From contig NC_079875.1 in the NCBI RefSeq assembly GCF_029227915.1, positions 2,294,001 through 2,358,000 of the forward strand: DNA of 64,000 nucleotides, given 5' to 3'. A program made the position numbers and the translations under genes. The first letter of the stretch is position 1, and each line of letters starts with the position of its first letter. The notes below the pieces were generated by a model. It worked only from the letters and a program-made list of their open reading frames with translations. It had not been told where the DNA came from and searched no databases. This document shows, piece by piece, positions 22,579 to 36,160 of the stretch. Source of the stretch: Hydractinia symbiolongicarpus. Lineage: Eukaryota > Cnidaria > Hydrozoa > Anthoathecata > Hydractiniidae.

Positions 22579-24607
22579 TAGTCGAATGTATACAAAAAAA
22601 GTACCCTGTGAGTAAACTCATTTCCAAAACGATTTTTTAAAGTATATTTTTACCACTGAAACGCATGAGAATTGTAGTTTTCAAAAATGTTTTCATTTTT
22701 GATGAGACGCTGATTAAAAGAAGTTTAATCGCCGGCAAACGAAAACCCGCCATTTCCCGTAAACCCCGGACTCGGCCCGTATAGTCAAAAGTATACGAAG
22801 AAAGTACCCAGGGAGTAAACTCATTTCCCGAACGATTTTTTATATTATTTTTTCACCACTAAAACGCATGAGACTTGTAGTTTTCAAAAGTGTTTTCATT
22901 CTTGATGAGACGCTGAATAAAAGAAGTTTAATCGCCGGCAAACGAAAACCCGCGATTTCCCGTAAATCCCGGGCTTGGCCCGTATAGTTGAATGTATATA
23001 AAGAAAGTACCCAGGGAGTAAACTGATTTCCCGAACGATTTTTCAAATTATTTCTGCACCACTAGAACGAATGAGACTTGTAGTTTCAAAAAATGTTTTC
23101 ATTTTTAATGAGACGCTTAATGAAAGAGGTTTATTTGCCGGCAAACGAAATACCACGATTTCCCTAAATCCCGGGCTTGTCCCGTATAGTCGAATGTTTA
23201 CAAAGAAAGTACCCTGTGAGTAAACTCATTTCCAGAACGATTTTTTAAATTATTTTTTCACCACTAAAACGCGTGAGACTTGTAGTTTTCAAAAGTGTTT
23301 TCATTTTTGATGAGACGCTGAATAAAAGAAGTTTAATCGCCGGCAAACGAAAACCCGCGATTTCCCGTAAATCCCGGACTCGGCCCGTATAGTCAAAAGT
23401 ATACAAAGAAAGTACCCAGGGAGTAAACTCATTTCCCGAACGATTTTTTAAACTATTATTTCACCACTAAAGCCCATGAGACTTGTAGTTTTCAGAAATG
23501 TTTTCATTTTTGATGAGAGGCTTAATGAATGTGGTTTAATAGCCGGCAAACGAAAACCCGTGATTTCATGTAAATCCCGGGCTTGGCCCGTATAGTCGAA
23601 TGTATACAAAGAAAGTACCCTGTGAGTAAACTCATTTCCAAAACGGTTTTTTAAATTATCTTTTCACCACTAAAACGCATGAGACTTGTAGTTTTCAAAA
23701 GTGTTTTCATTTTTGATGAGACGCTGAATAAAAGAAGTTTAATCGCCGGCAAACGAAAACCCACGACTTCCCGTAACTCCCGGACTCAACCCGTATAGTC
23801 AAAAGTATACAAAGAAAGTTCCCAGGGAGTAAACTCATTTCCCGTACGATTTTTTAAATTATTTTTTCACCACTAAAAGGCATGAGACTTGTAGTTTTCA
23901 GAAATGTTTTCATTTTTGATGAGACGCTTAATGAAAGTGGTTTAATCTCCGGCAAACGAAAACCCGCGAGTTCCCGTAAATTCCGGACTTGGCCCGTATA
24001 GTCGAATGTATACAAAGAGAGAACCCTGTGAGTAAACTCATTTCCAAAACGATTTTTTAAATTATCTTTTTACCACTAAAACGCATGAGACTTGTAGTTT
24101 CCAAAATTGTTTTCATTTTTGATGAGACGCTTAATGAAAGAGGTTTAATCGCCGGCAAACAAAAACCCGCGATTTCACGTAAATCCCGGGCTTGGCCCGT
24201 ATAGACGAATGTATACAAAGAAAGTACCCAGGGTGTACACTCATTTCCCGAACGATTTTTTAAATTTTTTTTTCACCACTAAAGCGCATGAGACTTGTAG
24301 TTTTCAAAAATGTTTTCATTTTTGACGAGACGCTTAATGAAAGAAGTTTAATCGCCGGCAAACGAAAACCCGCGATTTCCCGTAAATCCCGGGCTTTGCC
24401 CGTATAGTCGAATGTATACAAAGAAAGTACCCTGTGAGTAAACTCATTTCCAGAACGATTTTTTAAATTATTTTTTCACCACTAAAACGCGTGAGACTTG
24501 TAGTTTTCAGAAATGTTTTCATTTTTGATGAGACGCTTAATGAAAGTGGTTTAATCGCCGGCAAACGAAAACCTGCGATATCCCGTAAATCCCGGGCTTG
24601 GCCCGTA
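22579..24607 (+). repeat. 10-mer HOR unit (2029 bp), variant of the next 11-mer
   Basis: Starts with ATACAAAAAAAGTACC and CACTGAAACGCATGAGAATTG, then has the same order of units as 24608-26838. Two units of the 11-mer are missing, with a hybrid junction TTTCCAAAATTG near 24.11 kb (left half as in the S-like unit at 26.13 kb, right half as in the AAAATTG unit at 26.54 kb). One extra unit with GATATCCCG lies near 24.5 kb. Confidence 0.85.
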
Positions 24608-26838
24608 TAGTCGAATGTATACAAAAAAAGTACCCTGTGAGTAAACTCATTTCCAAAAGGATTTTTTAAATTATATTTTTACCACTGAAACGCATGAGAA
24701 TTGTAGTTTTCAAAAATGTTTTCATTTTTGATGAGACGCTGATTAAAAGAAGTTTAATCGCCGGCAAACGAAAACCCGCCATTTCCCGTAAATCCCGGAC
24801 TCGGCCCGTATAGTCAAAAGTATACGAAGAAAGTACCCAGGGAGTAAACTCATTTCCCGAACGATTTTTTATATTATTTTTTCACCACTAAAACGCATGA
24901 GACTTGTAGTTTTCAAAAGTGTTTTCATTCTTGATGAGACGCTGAATAAAAGAAGTTTAATCGCCGGTAAACGAAAACCCGCGATTTCCCGTAAATCCCG
25001 GGCTTGGCCCGTATAGTTGAATGTATATAAAGAAAGTACCCAGGGAGTAAACTGATTTCCCGAACGATTTTTCAAATTATTTCTGCACCACTAGAACGAA
25101 TGAGACTTGTAGTTTCAAAAAATGTTTTCATTTTTAATGAGACGCTTAATGAAAGAGGTTTATTTGCCAGCAAACGAAATACCACGATTTCCCTAAATCC
25201 CGGGCTTGTCCCGTATAGTCGAATGTTTACAAAGAAAGTACCCTGTGAGTAAACTCATTTCCAGAACGATTTTTTAAATTATTTTTTCACCACTAAAACG
25301 CGTGAGACTTGTAGTTTTCAAAAGTGTTTTCATTTTTGATGAGACGCTGAATAAAAGAAGTTTAATCGCCGGCAAACGAAAACCCGCGATTTCCCGTAAA
25401 TCCCGGACTCGGCCCGTATAGTCAAAAGTATACAAAGAAAGTACCCAGGGAGTAAACTCATTTCCCGAACGATTTTTTAAACTATTATTTCACCACTAAA
25501 GCCCATGAGACTTGTAGTTTTCAGAAATGTTTTCATTTTTGATGAGAGGCTTAATGAATGTGGTTTAATAGCCGGCAAACGAAAACCCGTGATTTCATGT
25601 AAATCCCGGGCTTGGCCCGTATAGTCGAATGTATACAAAGAAAGTACCCTGTGAGTAAACTCATTTCCAAAACGGTTTTTTAAATTATCTTTTCACCACT
25701 AAAACGCATGAGACTTGTAGTTTTCAAAAGTGTTTTCATTTTTGATGAGACGCTGAATAAAAGAAGTTTAATCGCCGGCAAACGAAAACCCACGACTTCC
25801 CGTAACTCCCGGACTCAACCCGTATAGTCAAAAGTATACAAAGAAAGTTCCCAGGGAGTAAACTCATTTCCCGTACGATTTTTTAAATTATTTTTTCACC
25901 ACTAAAAGGCATGAGACTTGTAGTTTTCAGAAATGTTTTCATTTTTGATGAGACGCTTAATGAAAGTGGTTTAATCTCCGGCAAACGAAAACCCGCGAGT
26001 TCCCGTAAATTCCGGACTTGGCCCGTATAGTCGAATGTATACAAAGAAAGAACCCTGTGAGTAAACTCATTTCCAAAACGATTTTTTAAATTATCTTTTT
26101 ACCACTAAAACGCATGAGACTTGTAGTTTCCAAAAATATTTTCATTTTTAATGAGACGCTTAATGAAAAAGGTTTAATCGCCGGCAAACGAAATACCACG
26201 ATTTCCCTAAATCCCGGGCTTGTCCCGTATAGTCGAATGTTTACAAAGAAAGTACCCTGTGAGTAAACTCATTTCCAGAAAGATTTTTTAAATTATCTTT
26301 TCACCACTAAAACGCATGAGACTTGTAGTTTTAAAAAATGTTTTCATTTTTGATGGGACGCTGAATAAAAGAAGTTTAATCGCCGGCACACGAAAACCCG
26401 CGATTTCCCGTAAATCCCGGACTGGGCCCGTATAGTCAAAAGTATACAAAGAAAGTACCCAGGGAGTAAACTCATTTCCCGAACGATTTTTTAAATTATT
26501 TTTTCACCACTAAAACGCATGAGACTTGTAGTTTTCAAAATTGTTTTCATTTTTGATGAGACGCTTAATGAAAGAGGTTTAATCGCCGGCAAACAAAAAC
26601 CCGCGATTTCACGTAAATCCCGGGCTTGGCCCGTATAGACGAATGTATACAAAGAAAGTACCCAGGGTGTACACTCATTTCCCGAACGATTTTTTAAAAT
26701 TTTTTTTCACCACTAAAGCGCATGAGACTTGTAGTTTTCAAAAATGTTTTCATTTTTGACGAGACGCTTAATGAAAGAAGTTTAATCGCCGGCAAACGAA
26801 AACCCGCGATTTCCCGTAAATCCCGGGCTTTGCCCGTA
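24608..26838 (+). repeat. 11-mer higher-order repeat, unit 1 (2231 bp)
   Basis: Eleven units repeated in tandem at 26839. Markers include CACTGAAACGCATGAGAATTG, CATTCTTGATG, GCCAGCAAACG, GAGAGGCTTAATGAATG, TTTCATGTAAATC, CCACGACTTCCCG, AAAGGCATGAG, TTTAATCTCCGGC, CCAAAAATATTTTC, CGGCACACG and TTTTGACGAGACG. Confidence 0.9.
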
Positions 26839-29069
26839 TAGTCGAATGTATACAAAAAAAGTACCCTGTGAGTAAACTCATTTCCAAAACGATTTTTTAA
26901 ATTATATTTTTACCACTGAAACGCATGAGAATTGTAGTTTTCAAAAATGTTTTCATTTTTGATGAGACGCTGATTAAAAGAAGTTTAATCGCCGGCAAAC
27001 GAAAACCCGCCATTTCCCGTAAATCCCGGACTCGGCCCGTATAGTCAAAAGTATACGAAGAAAGTACCCAGGGAGTAAACTCATTTCCCGAACGATTTTT
27101 TATATTATTTTTTCACCACTAAAACGCATGAGACTTGTAGTTTTCAAAAGTGTTTTCATTCTTGATGAGACGCTGAATAAAAGAAGTTTAATCGCCGGTA
27201 AACGAAAACCCGCGATTTCCCGTAAATCCCGGGCTTGGCCCGTATAGTTGAATGTATATAAAGAAAGTACCCAGGGAGTAAACTGATTTCCCGAACGATT
27301 TTTCAAATTATTTCTGCACCACTAGAACGAATGAGACTTGTAGTTTCAAAAAATGTTTTCATTTTTAATGAGACGCTTAATGAAAGAGGTTTATTTGCCA
27401 GCAAACGAAATACCACGATTTCCCTAAATCCCGGGCTTGTCCCGTATAGTCGAATGTTTACAAAGAAAGTACCCTGTGAGTAAACTCATTTCCAGAACGA
27501 TTTTTTAAATTATTTTTTCACCACTAAAACGCGTGAGACTTGTAGTTTTCAAAAGTGTTTTCATTTTTGATGAGACGCTGAATAAAAGAAGTTTAATCGC
27601 CGGCAAACGAAAACCCGCGATTTCCCGTAAATCCCGGACTCGGCCCGTATAGTCAAAAGTATACAAAGAAAGTACCCAGGGAGTAAACTCATTTCCCGAA
27701 CGATTTTTTAAACTATTATTTCACCACTAAAGCCCATGAGACTTGTAGTTTTCAGAAATGTTTTCATTTTTGATGAGAGGCTTAATGAATGTGGTTTAAT
27801 AGCCGGCAAACGAAAACCCGTGATTTCATGTAAATCCCGGGCTTGGCCCGTATAGTCGAATGTATACAAAGAAAGTACCCTGTGAGTAAACTCATTTCCA
27901 AAACGGTTTTTTAAATTATCTTTTCACCACTGAAACGCATGAGACTTGTAGTTTTCAAAAGTGTTTTCATTTTTGATGAGACGCTGAATAAAAGAAGTTT
28001 AATCGCCGGCAAACGAAAACCCACGACTTCCCGTAACTCCCGGACTCAACCCGTATAGTCAAAAGTATACAAAGAAAGTTCCCAGGGAGTAAACTCATTT
28101 CCCGTACGATTTTTTAAATTATTTTTTCACCACTAAAAGGCATGAGACTTGTAGTTTTCAGAAATGTTTTCATTTTTGATGAGACGCTTAATGAAAGTGG
28201 TTTAATCTCCGGCAAACGAAAATCCGCGAGTTCCCGTAAATTCCGGACTTGGCCCGTATAGTCGAATGTATACAAAGAAAGAACCCTGTGAGTAAACTCA
28301 TTTCCAAAACGATTTTTTAAATTATCTTTTTACCACTAAAACGCATGAGACTTGTAGTTTCCAAAAATATTTTCATTTTTAATGAGACGCTTAATGAAAA
28401 AGGTTTAATCGCCGGCAAGCGAAATACCACGATTTCCCTAAATCCCGGGCTTGTCCCGTATAGTCGAGTGTTTACAAAGAAAGTACCCTGTGAGTAAACT
28501 CATTTCCAGAAAGATTTTTTAAATTATCTTTTCACCACTAAAACGCATGAGACTTGTAGTTTTAAAAAATGTTTTCATTTTTGATGGGACGCTGAATAAA
28601 AGAAGTTTAATCGCCGGCACACGAAAACCCGCGATTTCCCGTAAATCCCGGACTGGGCCCGTATAGTCAAAAGTATACAAAGAAAGTACCCAGGGAGTAA
28701 ACTCATTTCCCGAACGATTTTTTAAATTATTTTTTCACCACTAAAACGCATGAGACTTGTAGTTTTCAAAATTGTTTTCATTTTTGATGAGACGCTTAAT
28801 GAAAGAGGTTTAATCGCCGGCAAACAAAAACCCGCGATTTCACGTAAATCCCGGGCTTGGCCCGTATAGACGAATGCATACAAAGAAAGTACCCAGGGTG
28901 TACACTCATTTCCCGAACGATTTTTTAAATTTTTTTTTCACCACTAAAGCGCATGAGACTTGTAGTTTTCAAAAATGTTTTCATTTTTGACGAGACGCTT
29001 AATGAAAGAAGTTTAATCGCCGGCAAACGAAAACCCGCGATTTCCCGTAAATCCCGGGCTTTGCCCGTA
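26839..29069 (+). repeat. 11-mer higher-order repeat, unit 2 (2231 bp)
   Basis: Tandem copy of 24608-26838. About seven differences were seen by eye, including CACTGAAACG against CACTAAAACG near 27.93 kb, GGCAAGCG against GGCAAACG near 28.41 kb, GTCGAGTG near 28.47 kb, AAAATCCGCG near 28.22 kb and GAATGCATAC near 28.88 kb. That is above 99% identity. Confidence 0.9.
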
Positions 29070-29769
29070 TAGTCGAATGTATACAAAGAAAGTACCCTGT
29101 GAGTAAACTCATTTCCAGAACGATTTTTTAAATTATTTTTTCACCACTAAAACGCGTGAGACTTGTAGTTTTCAAAAGTGTTTTCAATTTTGATGAGACG
29201 CTGAATAAAAGAAGTTTAATCGCCGGCAAACGAAAACCCGCGATTTCCCGTAAATCCCGGGTTTGGCCCGCATAGTTGAATGTATATAAAGAAAGTACCC
29301 AGGGAGGAAACTGATTTCCCGAACGATTTTTCAAATTATTTCTGCACACTAGAACGAATGAGACTTGTAGTTTCCAAAAATATTCTCATTTTCAATGAGA
29401 CGCTTAATGAAAGAGGTTTAATCGCCAGCAAACGAAATACCACGATTTCCCTAAATCCCGGGCTTGTCCCGTATAGTCGAATGTTTACAAAGAAAGTACC
29501 CTGTGAGTAAACTCATTTCCAGAACGATTTTTTAAATTATTTTTTCACCACTAAAACGCGTGAGACTTGTAGTTTTCAAAAGTGTTTTCATTTTTGATGA
29601 GACGCTGAATAAAAGAAGTTTAATCGCCGGCAAACGAAAACCCGCGATTTCCCGTAAATCCCGGACTCGGCCCGTATAGTCAAAAGTATACAAAGAAAGT
29701 ACCCAGGGAGTAAACTCATTTCCCAAACGATTTTTTAAACTATTATTTCACCACTAAAGCCCATGAGAC
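29070..29769 (+). repeat. Mixed monomers leading into the 8-mer
   Basis: About three and a half units, including CGCGTGAG copies, a TTTTCAATTTTGATG variant and an S type with AAATATTCTCATTTTC. The S form with this interrupted hairpin recurs at 33.6, 34.6, 35.7, 38.5, 39.7 and 42.8 kb. No other feature is seen. Confidence 0.8.
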
Positions 29770-31391
29770 TTGTAGTTTTCAGAAATGTTTTCATTTTTGA
29801 TGAGACGCTTAATGAAAGTGGTTTAATCTCCGGCAAACGAAAACCCGCGAGTTCCCGTAAATCCCGGGCTTGGCCCGTATAGTCGAATGTATACAAAGAA
29901 AGAACCTTGTGAGTAAACTCATTTCCAAAACGATTTTTTAAATTATCTTTTTACCACTAAAACGCATGAGACTTGTAGTTTCCAAAAATATTTTCATTTT
30001 TAATGAGACGCTTAATGAAAGAGGTTTAATCGCCGGCAAACGAAATACCACGATTTCCCTAAATCCCGGGCTTGTCCCGTATAGTCGAATGTTTACAAAG
30101 AAAGTACCCTGTGAGTAAACTCATTTCCAGAAAGATTTTTTAAATTATCTTTTTACCACTAAAACGCATTAGACTTCTAGTTTTAAAAAATGTTTTTATT
30201 TTTGATGGGACGCTGAATAAAAGAAGTTTAATCGCCGGCAAACGAAAACCCGCGATTTCCCGTAAATCCCGGACTCGGCCCGTATAGTCAAAAGTATACA
30301 AAGAAAGTACCCAGGGAGTAAACTCATTTCCCGAACGATTTTTTAAACTATTATTTCACCACTAAAGCCCATGAGACTTGTAGTTTTCAGAAATGTTTTC
30401 ATTTTTGATGAGAGGCTTAATGAATGTGGTTTAATAGCCGGCAAACGAAAACCCGTGATTTCATGTAAATCCCGGGCTTGGCCCGTATAGTCGAATGTAT
30501 ACAAAGAAAGTACCCTGTGAGTAAACTCATTTCCAAAACGGTTTTTTAAATTATCTTTTCACCACTAAAACGCATGAGACTTGTAGTTTTCAAAAGTGTT
30601 TTCATTTTTGATGAGACGCTGAATAAAAGAAGTTTAATCGCCGGCAAACGAAAACCCACGACTTCCCGTAACTCCCGGACTCAACCCGTATAGTCAAAAG
30701 TATACAAAGAAAGTTCCCAGGGAGTAAACTCATTTCCCGTACGATTTTTTAAATTATTTTTTCACCACTAAAAGGCATGAGACTTGTAGTTTTCAAAAAT
30801 GTTTTCATTTTTGATGAGACGCTTAATGAAAGTGGTTTAATCTCCGGCAAACGAAAACCCGCGAGTTCCCGTAAATCCCGGGCTTGGCCCGTATAGTCGA
30901 ATGTATACAAAGAAAGAACCCTGTGAGTAAACTCATTTCCAAAACGATTTTTTAAATTATCTTTTTACCACTAAAACGCATGAGACTTGTAGTTTCCAAA
31001 AATATTTTCATTTTTAATGAGACGCTTAATGAAAGAGGTTTAATCGCCGGCAAACGAAATACCACGATTTCTCTAAATCCCGGGCTTGTCCCGTATAGTC
31101 GAATGTTTACAAAGAAAGTACCCTGTGAGTAAACTCATTTCCAGAAAGATTTTTTAAATTATCTTTTCACCACTAAAACGCATGAGACTTGTAGTTTTAA
31201 AAAATGTTTTCATTTTTGATGGGACGCTGAATAAAAGAAGTTTAATCGCCGGCACACGAAAACCCGCGATTTCCCGTAAATCCCGGACTGGGCCCGTATA
31301 GTCAAAAGTATACAAAGAAAGTACCCAGGGAGTAAACTCATTTCCCGAACGATTTTTTAAATTATTTTTTCACCACTAAAACGCATGAAAC
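29770..31391 (+). repeat. 8-mer higher-order repeat, unit 1 (1622 bp)
   Basis: Eight units matching 31392-33013 at 1622-bp offset. The best private marker is CGCATTAGACTTCTA with TTTTAAAAAATG (30167/31789); others are TTTAATCTCCGGC with GCGAGTTCCCG, GAGAGGC (30410/32032) and CGGCACACG. The limits are approximate because both ends fall in widely shared sequence. Confidence 0.78.
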
Positions 31392-33013
31392 TTGTAGTTT
31401 TCAGAAATGTTTTAATTTTTGATGAGACGCTTAATGAAAGTGGTTTAATCTCCGGCAAACGAAAACCCGCGAGTTCCCGTAAATCCCGGGCTTGGCCCGT
31501 ATAGTCGAATGTATACAAAGAAAGAACCCTGTGAGTAAACTCATTTCCAAAACGATTTTTTAAATTATCTTTTTACCACTAAAACGCATGAGACTTGTAG
31601 TTTCCAAAAATATTTTCATTTTTAATGAGACGCTTAATGAAAGAGGTTTAATCGCCGGCAAACGAAATACCACGATTTCCCTAAATCCCGGGCTTGTCCC
31701 GTATAGTCGAATGTTTACAAAGAAAGTACCCTGTGAGTAAACTCATTTCCAGAAAGATTTTTTAAATTATCTTTTTACCACTAAAACGCATTAGACTTCT
31801 AATTTTAAAAAATGTTTTTATTTTTGATGGGACGCTAAATAAAAGAAGTTTAATCGCCGGCAAACGAAAACCCGCGATTTCCCGTAAATCCCGGACTCGG
31901 CCCGTATAGTCAAAAGTATACAAAGAAAGTACCCAGGGAGTAAACTCATTTCCCGAACGATTTTTTAAACTATTATTTCACCACTAAAGCCCATGAGACT
32001 TGTAGTTTTCAGAAATGTTTTCATTTTTGATGAGAGGCTTAATGAATGTGGTTTAATAGCCGGCAAACGAAAACCCGTGATTTCATGTAAATCCCGGGCT
32101 TGGCCCGTATAGTCGAATGTATACAAAGAAAGTACCCTGTGAGTAAACTCATTTCCAAAACGGTTTTTTAAATTATCTTTTCACCACTAAAACGCATGAG
32201 ACTTGTAGTTTTCAAAAGTGTTTTCATTTTTGATGAGACGCTGAATAAACGGAGTTTAATCGCCGGCAAACGAAAACCCACGACTTCCCGTAACTCCCGT
32301 ACTCAACCCGTATAGTCAAAAGTATACAAAGAAAGTTCCCAGGGAGTAAACTCATTTCCCGTACGATTTTTTAAATTATTTTTTCACCACTAAAAGGCAT
32401 GAGACTTGTAGTTTTCAGAAATGTTTTCATTTTTGATGAGACGCTTAATGAAAGTGGTTTAATCTCCGGCAAACGAAAACCCGCGAGTTCCCGTAAATCC
32501 CGGGCTTGGCCCGTATAGTCGAATGTATACAAAGAAAGAACCCTGTGAGTAAACTCATTTCCAAAACGATTTTTTAAATTATCTTTTTACCACTAAAACG
32601 CATGAGACTTGTAGTTTCCAAAAATATTTTCATTTTTAATGAGACGCTTAATGAAAGAGGTTTAATCGCCGGCAAACGAAATACCACGATTTCCCTAAAT
32701 CCCGGGCTTGTCCCGTATAGTCGAATGTTTACAAAGAAAGTACCCTGTGAGTAAACTCATTTCCAGAAAGATTTTTTAAATTATCTTTTCACCACTAAAA
32801 CGCATGAGACTTGTAGTTTTAAAAAATGTTTTCATTTTTGATGGGACGCTGAATAAAAGAAGTTTAATCGCCGGCACACGAAAACCCGCAATTTCCCGTA
32901 AATCCCGGAATGGGCCCGTATAGTCAAAAGTATACAAAGAAAGTACCCAGGGAGTAAACTCATTTCCCGAACGATTTTTTAAATTATTTTTTCACCACTA
33001 AAACGCATGAGAC
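31392..33013 (+). repeat. 8-mer higher-order repeat, unit 2 (1622 bp)
   Basis: Tandem copy of the preceding unit with scattered single-base differences (for example GAATAAACGGAG near 32.25 kb, CCCGTACTCAACCC near 32.30 kb, CCGGAATGGGCCC near 32.91 kb). Confidence 0.78.
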
Positions 33014-33526
33014 TTGTAGTTTTCAAAATTGTTTTCATTTTTGATGAGACGCTTAATGAAAGAGGTTTAATCGCCGGCAAACAAAAACCCGCGATTTCAC
33101 GTAAATCCCGGGCTTGGCCCGTATAGACGAATGTATACAAAGAAAGTACCCAGGGTGTACACTCATTTCCCGAACGATTTTATAAATTTTTTTTTCACCA
33201 CTAAAGCGCATGAGACTTGTAGTTTTCAAAAATGTTTTCATTTTTGAGGAGACGCTTAATGAAAGAAGTTTAATCGCCGGCAAACGAAAACCCGCGATTT
33301 CCCGTAAATCCCGGGCTTTGCCCGTATAGTCGAATGTATACAAAGAAAGTACCCTGTGAGTAAACTCATTTCCAGAACGATTTTTTAAATTATTTTTTCA
33401 CCACTAAAACGCGTGAGACTTGTAGTTTTCAAAAGTGTTTTCATTTTTGTAGAGACGCTGAATAAAAGAAGTTTAATCGCCGGCAAACGAAAACCCGCGA
33501 TTTCCCGTAAATCCCGGGTTTGGCCC
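33014..33526 (+). repeat. Mixed monomers between 8-mer and 5-mer blocks
   Basis: Two and a half units resembling 28.75-29.27 kb in allele order (AAAATTG, CGTATAGACGAATG, GGTGTACACTC, GGGCTTTGCCC, GGGTTTGGCCCGCATAG). Point variants include TTTTTATAAATTTT and TTTTTGAGGAGACG. No gene-like feature. Confidence 0.8.
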
Positions 33527-34540
33527 GCATAGTTGAATGTATATAAAGAAAGTACCCAGGGAGGAAACTGATTTCCCGAACGATTTTTCAAATTATTTCT
33601 GCACACTAGAACGAATGAGACTTGTAGTTTCCAAAAATATTCTCATTTTCAATGAGACGCTTAATGAAAGAGGTTTAATGGCCGGCAAACGAAATACCAC
33701 GATTTCCCTAAATCCCGGGCTTGTCCCGTATAGTCGAATGTTTACAAAGAAAGTACCCTGTGAGTAAACTCATTTCCAGAACGATTTTTGAAATTATTTT
33801 TTCACCACTAAAACGCGTAAGACTTGTAGTTTTCAAAGGTTTTTTCATTTTTTGATGAGACGCTGAATGAAAGAAGTTTAATCGCCGGCAAACGAAAACC
33901 CGCGATTTCCCGTAAATCCCGGACTCGGCCCGTATAGTCAAAAGTATACAAAGAAAGTACCCAGGGAGTAAACTCATTTCCCGAACGATTTTTTAAACTA
34001 TTATTTCACCACTAAAGCCCATGAGACTTGTAGTTTTCAGAAATGTTTTCATTTTTGATGAGAGGCTTAATGAATGTGGTTTAATAGCCGGCAAACGAAA
34101 ACCCGTGATTTCATGTAAATCCCGGGCTTGGCCCGTATAGTCGAATGTATACAAAGAAAGTACCCTGTGAGTAAACTCATTTCCAAAACGGTTTTTTAAA
34201 TTATCTTTTCACCACTAAAACGCATGAGACTTGTAGTTTTCAAAAGTGTTTTCATTTTTGATGAGACGCTGAATAAAAGAAGTTTAATCGCCGGCAAACG
34301 AAAACCCACGACTTCCCGTAACTCCCGGACTCAACCCGTATAGTCAAAAGTATACAAAGAAAGTTCCCAGGGAGTAAACTCATTTCCCGTACGATTTTTT
34401 AAATTATTTTTTCACCACTAAAAGGCATGAGACTTGTAGTTTTCAGAAATGTTTTCATTTTTGATGAGACGCTTAATGAAAGTGGTTTAATCTCCGGCAA
34501 ACGAAAACCCGCGAGTTCCCGTAAATCCCGGGCTTGGCCC
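33527..34540 (+). repeat. 5-mer higher-order repeat, unit 1 (1014 bp)
   Basis: Starts at a GCATAGTTGAATGTATAT unit. It contains the interrupted-hairpin S type, a CGCGTAAG unit and the marker cassette. One extra T in CATTTTTTGATG near 33.85 kb accounts for the 1014-bp length against 1013 in the next copy. Confidence 0.88.
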
Positions 34541-35553
34541 GCATAGTTGAATGTATATAAAGAAAGTACCCAGGGAGGAAACTGATTTTCCGAACGATTT
34601 TTCAAATTATTTCTGCACACTAGAACGAATGAGACTTGTAGTTTCCAAAAATATTCTCATTTTCAATGAGACGCTTAATGAAAGAGGTTTAATCGCCGGC
34701 AAACGAAATACCACGATTTCCCTAAATCCCGGGCTTGTCCCGTATAGTCGAATGTTTACAAAGAAAGTACCCTGTGAGTAAACTCATTTCCAGAACGATT
34801 TTTGAAATTATTTTTTCACCACTAAAACGCGTAAGACTTGTAGTTTTCAAAGGTGTTTTCATTTTTGATGAGACGCTGAATAAAAGAAGTTTAATCGCCG
34901 GCAAACGAAAACCCGCGATTTCCCGTAAATCCCGGACTCGGCCCGTATAGTCAAAAGTATACAAAGAAAGTACCCAGGGAGTAAACTCATTTCCCGAACG
35001 ATTTTTTAAACTATTATTTCACCACTAAAGCCCATGAGACTTGTAGTTTTCAGAAATGTTTTCATTTTTGATGAGAGGCTTAATGAATGTGGTTTAATAG
35101 CCGGCAAACGAAAACCCGTGATTTCATGTAAATCCCGGGCTTGGCCCGTATAGTCGAATGTATACAAAGAAAGTACCCTGTGAGTAAACTCATTTCCAAA
35201 ACGGTTTTTTAAATTATCTTTTCACCACTAAAACGCATGAGACTTGTAGTTTTCAAAAGTGTTTTCATTTTTGATGAGACACTGAATAAAAGAAGTTTAA
35301 TCGCCGGCAAACGAAAACCCACGACTTCCCGTAACTCCCGGACTCAACCCGTATAGTCAAAAGTATACAAAGAAAGTTCCCAGGGAGTAAACTCATTTCC
35401 CGTACGATTTTTTAAATTATTTTTTCACCACTAAAAGGCATGAGACTTGTAGTTTTCAGAAATGTTTTCATTTTTGATGAGACGCTTAATGAAAGTGGTT
35501 TAATCTCCGGCAAACGAAAACCCGCGAGTTCCCGTAAATCCCGGGCTTGGCCC
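34541..35553 (+). repeat. 5-mer higher-order repeat, unit 2 (1013 bp)
   Basis: Tandem copy of the previous unit, starting at GCATAGTTGAATG. The clearest markers are CGCGTAAGACTTG with TTTTCAAAGGTG, GAGAGGC and CCACGACTTCCCG. Confidence 0.88.
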
Positions 35554-36160
35554 GCATAGTTGAATGTATATAAAGAAAGTACCCAGGGAGGAAACTGATT
35601 TCCCGAACGATTTTTCAAATTATTTCTGCACACTAGAACGAATGAGACTTGTAGTTTCCAAAAATATTCTCATTTTCAATGAGACGCTTAATGAAAGAGG
35701 TTTAATCGCCGGCAAACGAAATACCACGATTTCCCTAAATCCCGGGCTTGTCCCGTATAGTCGAATGTTTACAAAGAAAGTACCCTGTGAGTAAACTCAT
35801 TTCCAGAACGATTTTTGAAATTATTTTTTCACCACTAAAACGCGTAAGACTTGTAGTTTTCAAAGGTGTTTTCATTTTTGATGAGACGCTGAATAAAAGA
35901 AGTTTAATCGCCGGCAAACGAAAACCCGCGATTTCCCGTAAATCCCGGACTCGGCCCGTATAGTCAAAAGTATACAAAGAAAGTACCCAGGGAGTAAACT
36001 CATTTCCCGAACGATTTTTTAAACTATTATTTCACCACTAAAGCCCATGAGACTTGTAGTTTTCAGAAATGTTTTCATTTTTGATGAGAGGCTTAATGAA
36101 TGTGGTTTAATAGCCGGCAAACGAAAACCCGTGATTTCATGTAAATCCCGGGCTTGGCCC
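35554..36160 (+). repeat. 5-mer higher-order repeat, partial unit 3
   Basis: The first three monomers of the 5-mer, after which the sequence switches to an AAAGAAAGAACCCTG unit (as at 32.5 kb). The marker GAGAGGC keeps the 1013-bp rhythm once more, to 37099, so the 5-mer pattern continues beyond the joint with replaced members. Confidence 0.82.
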
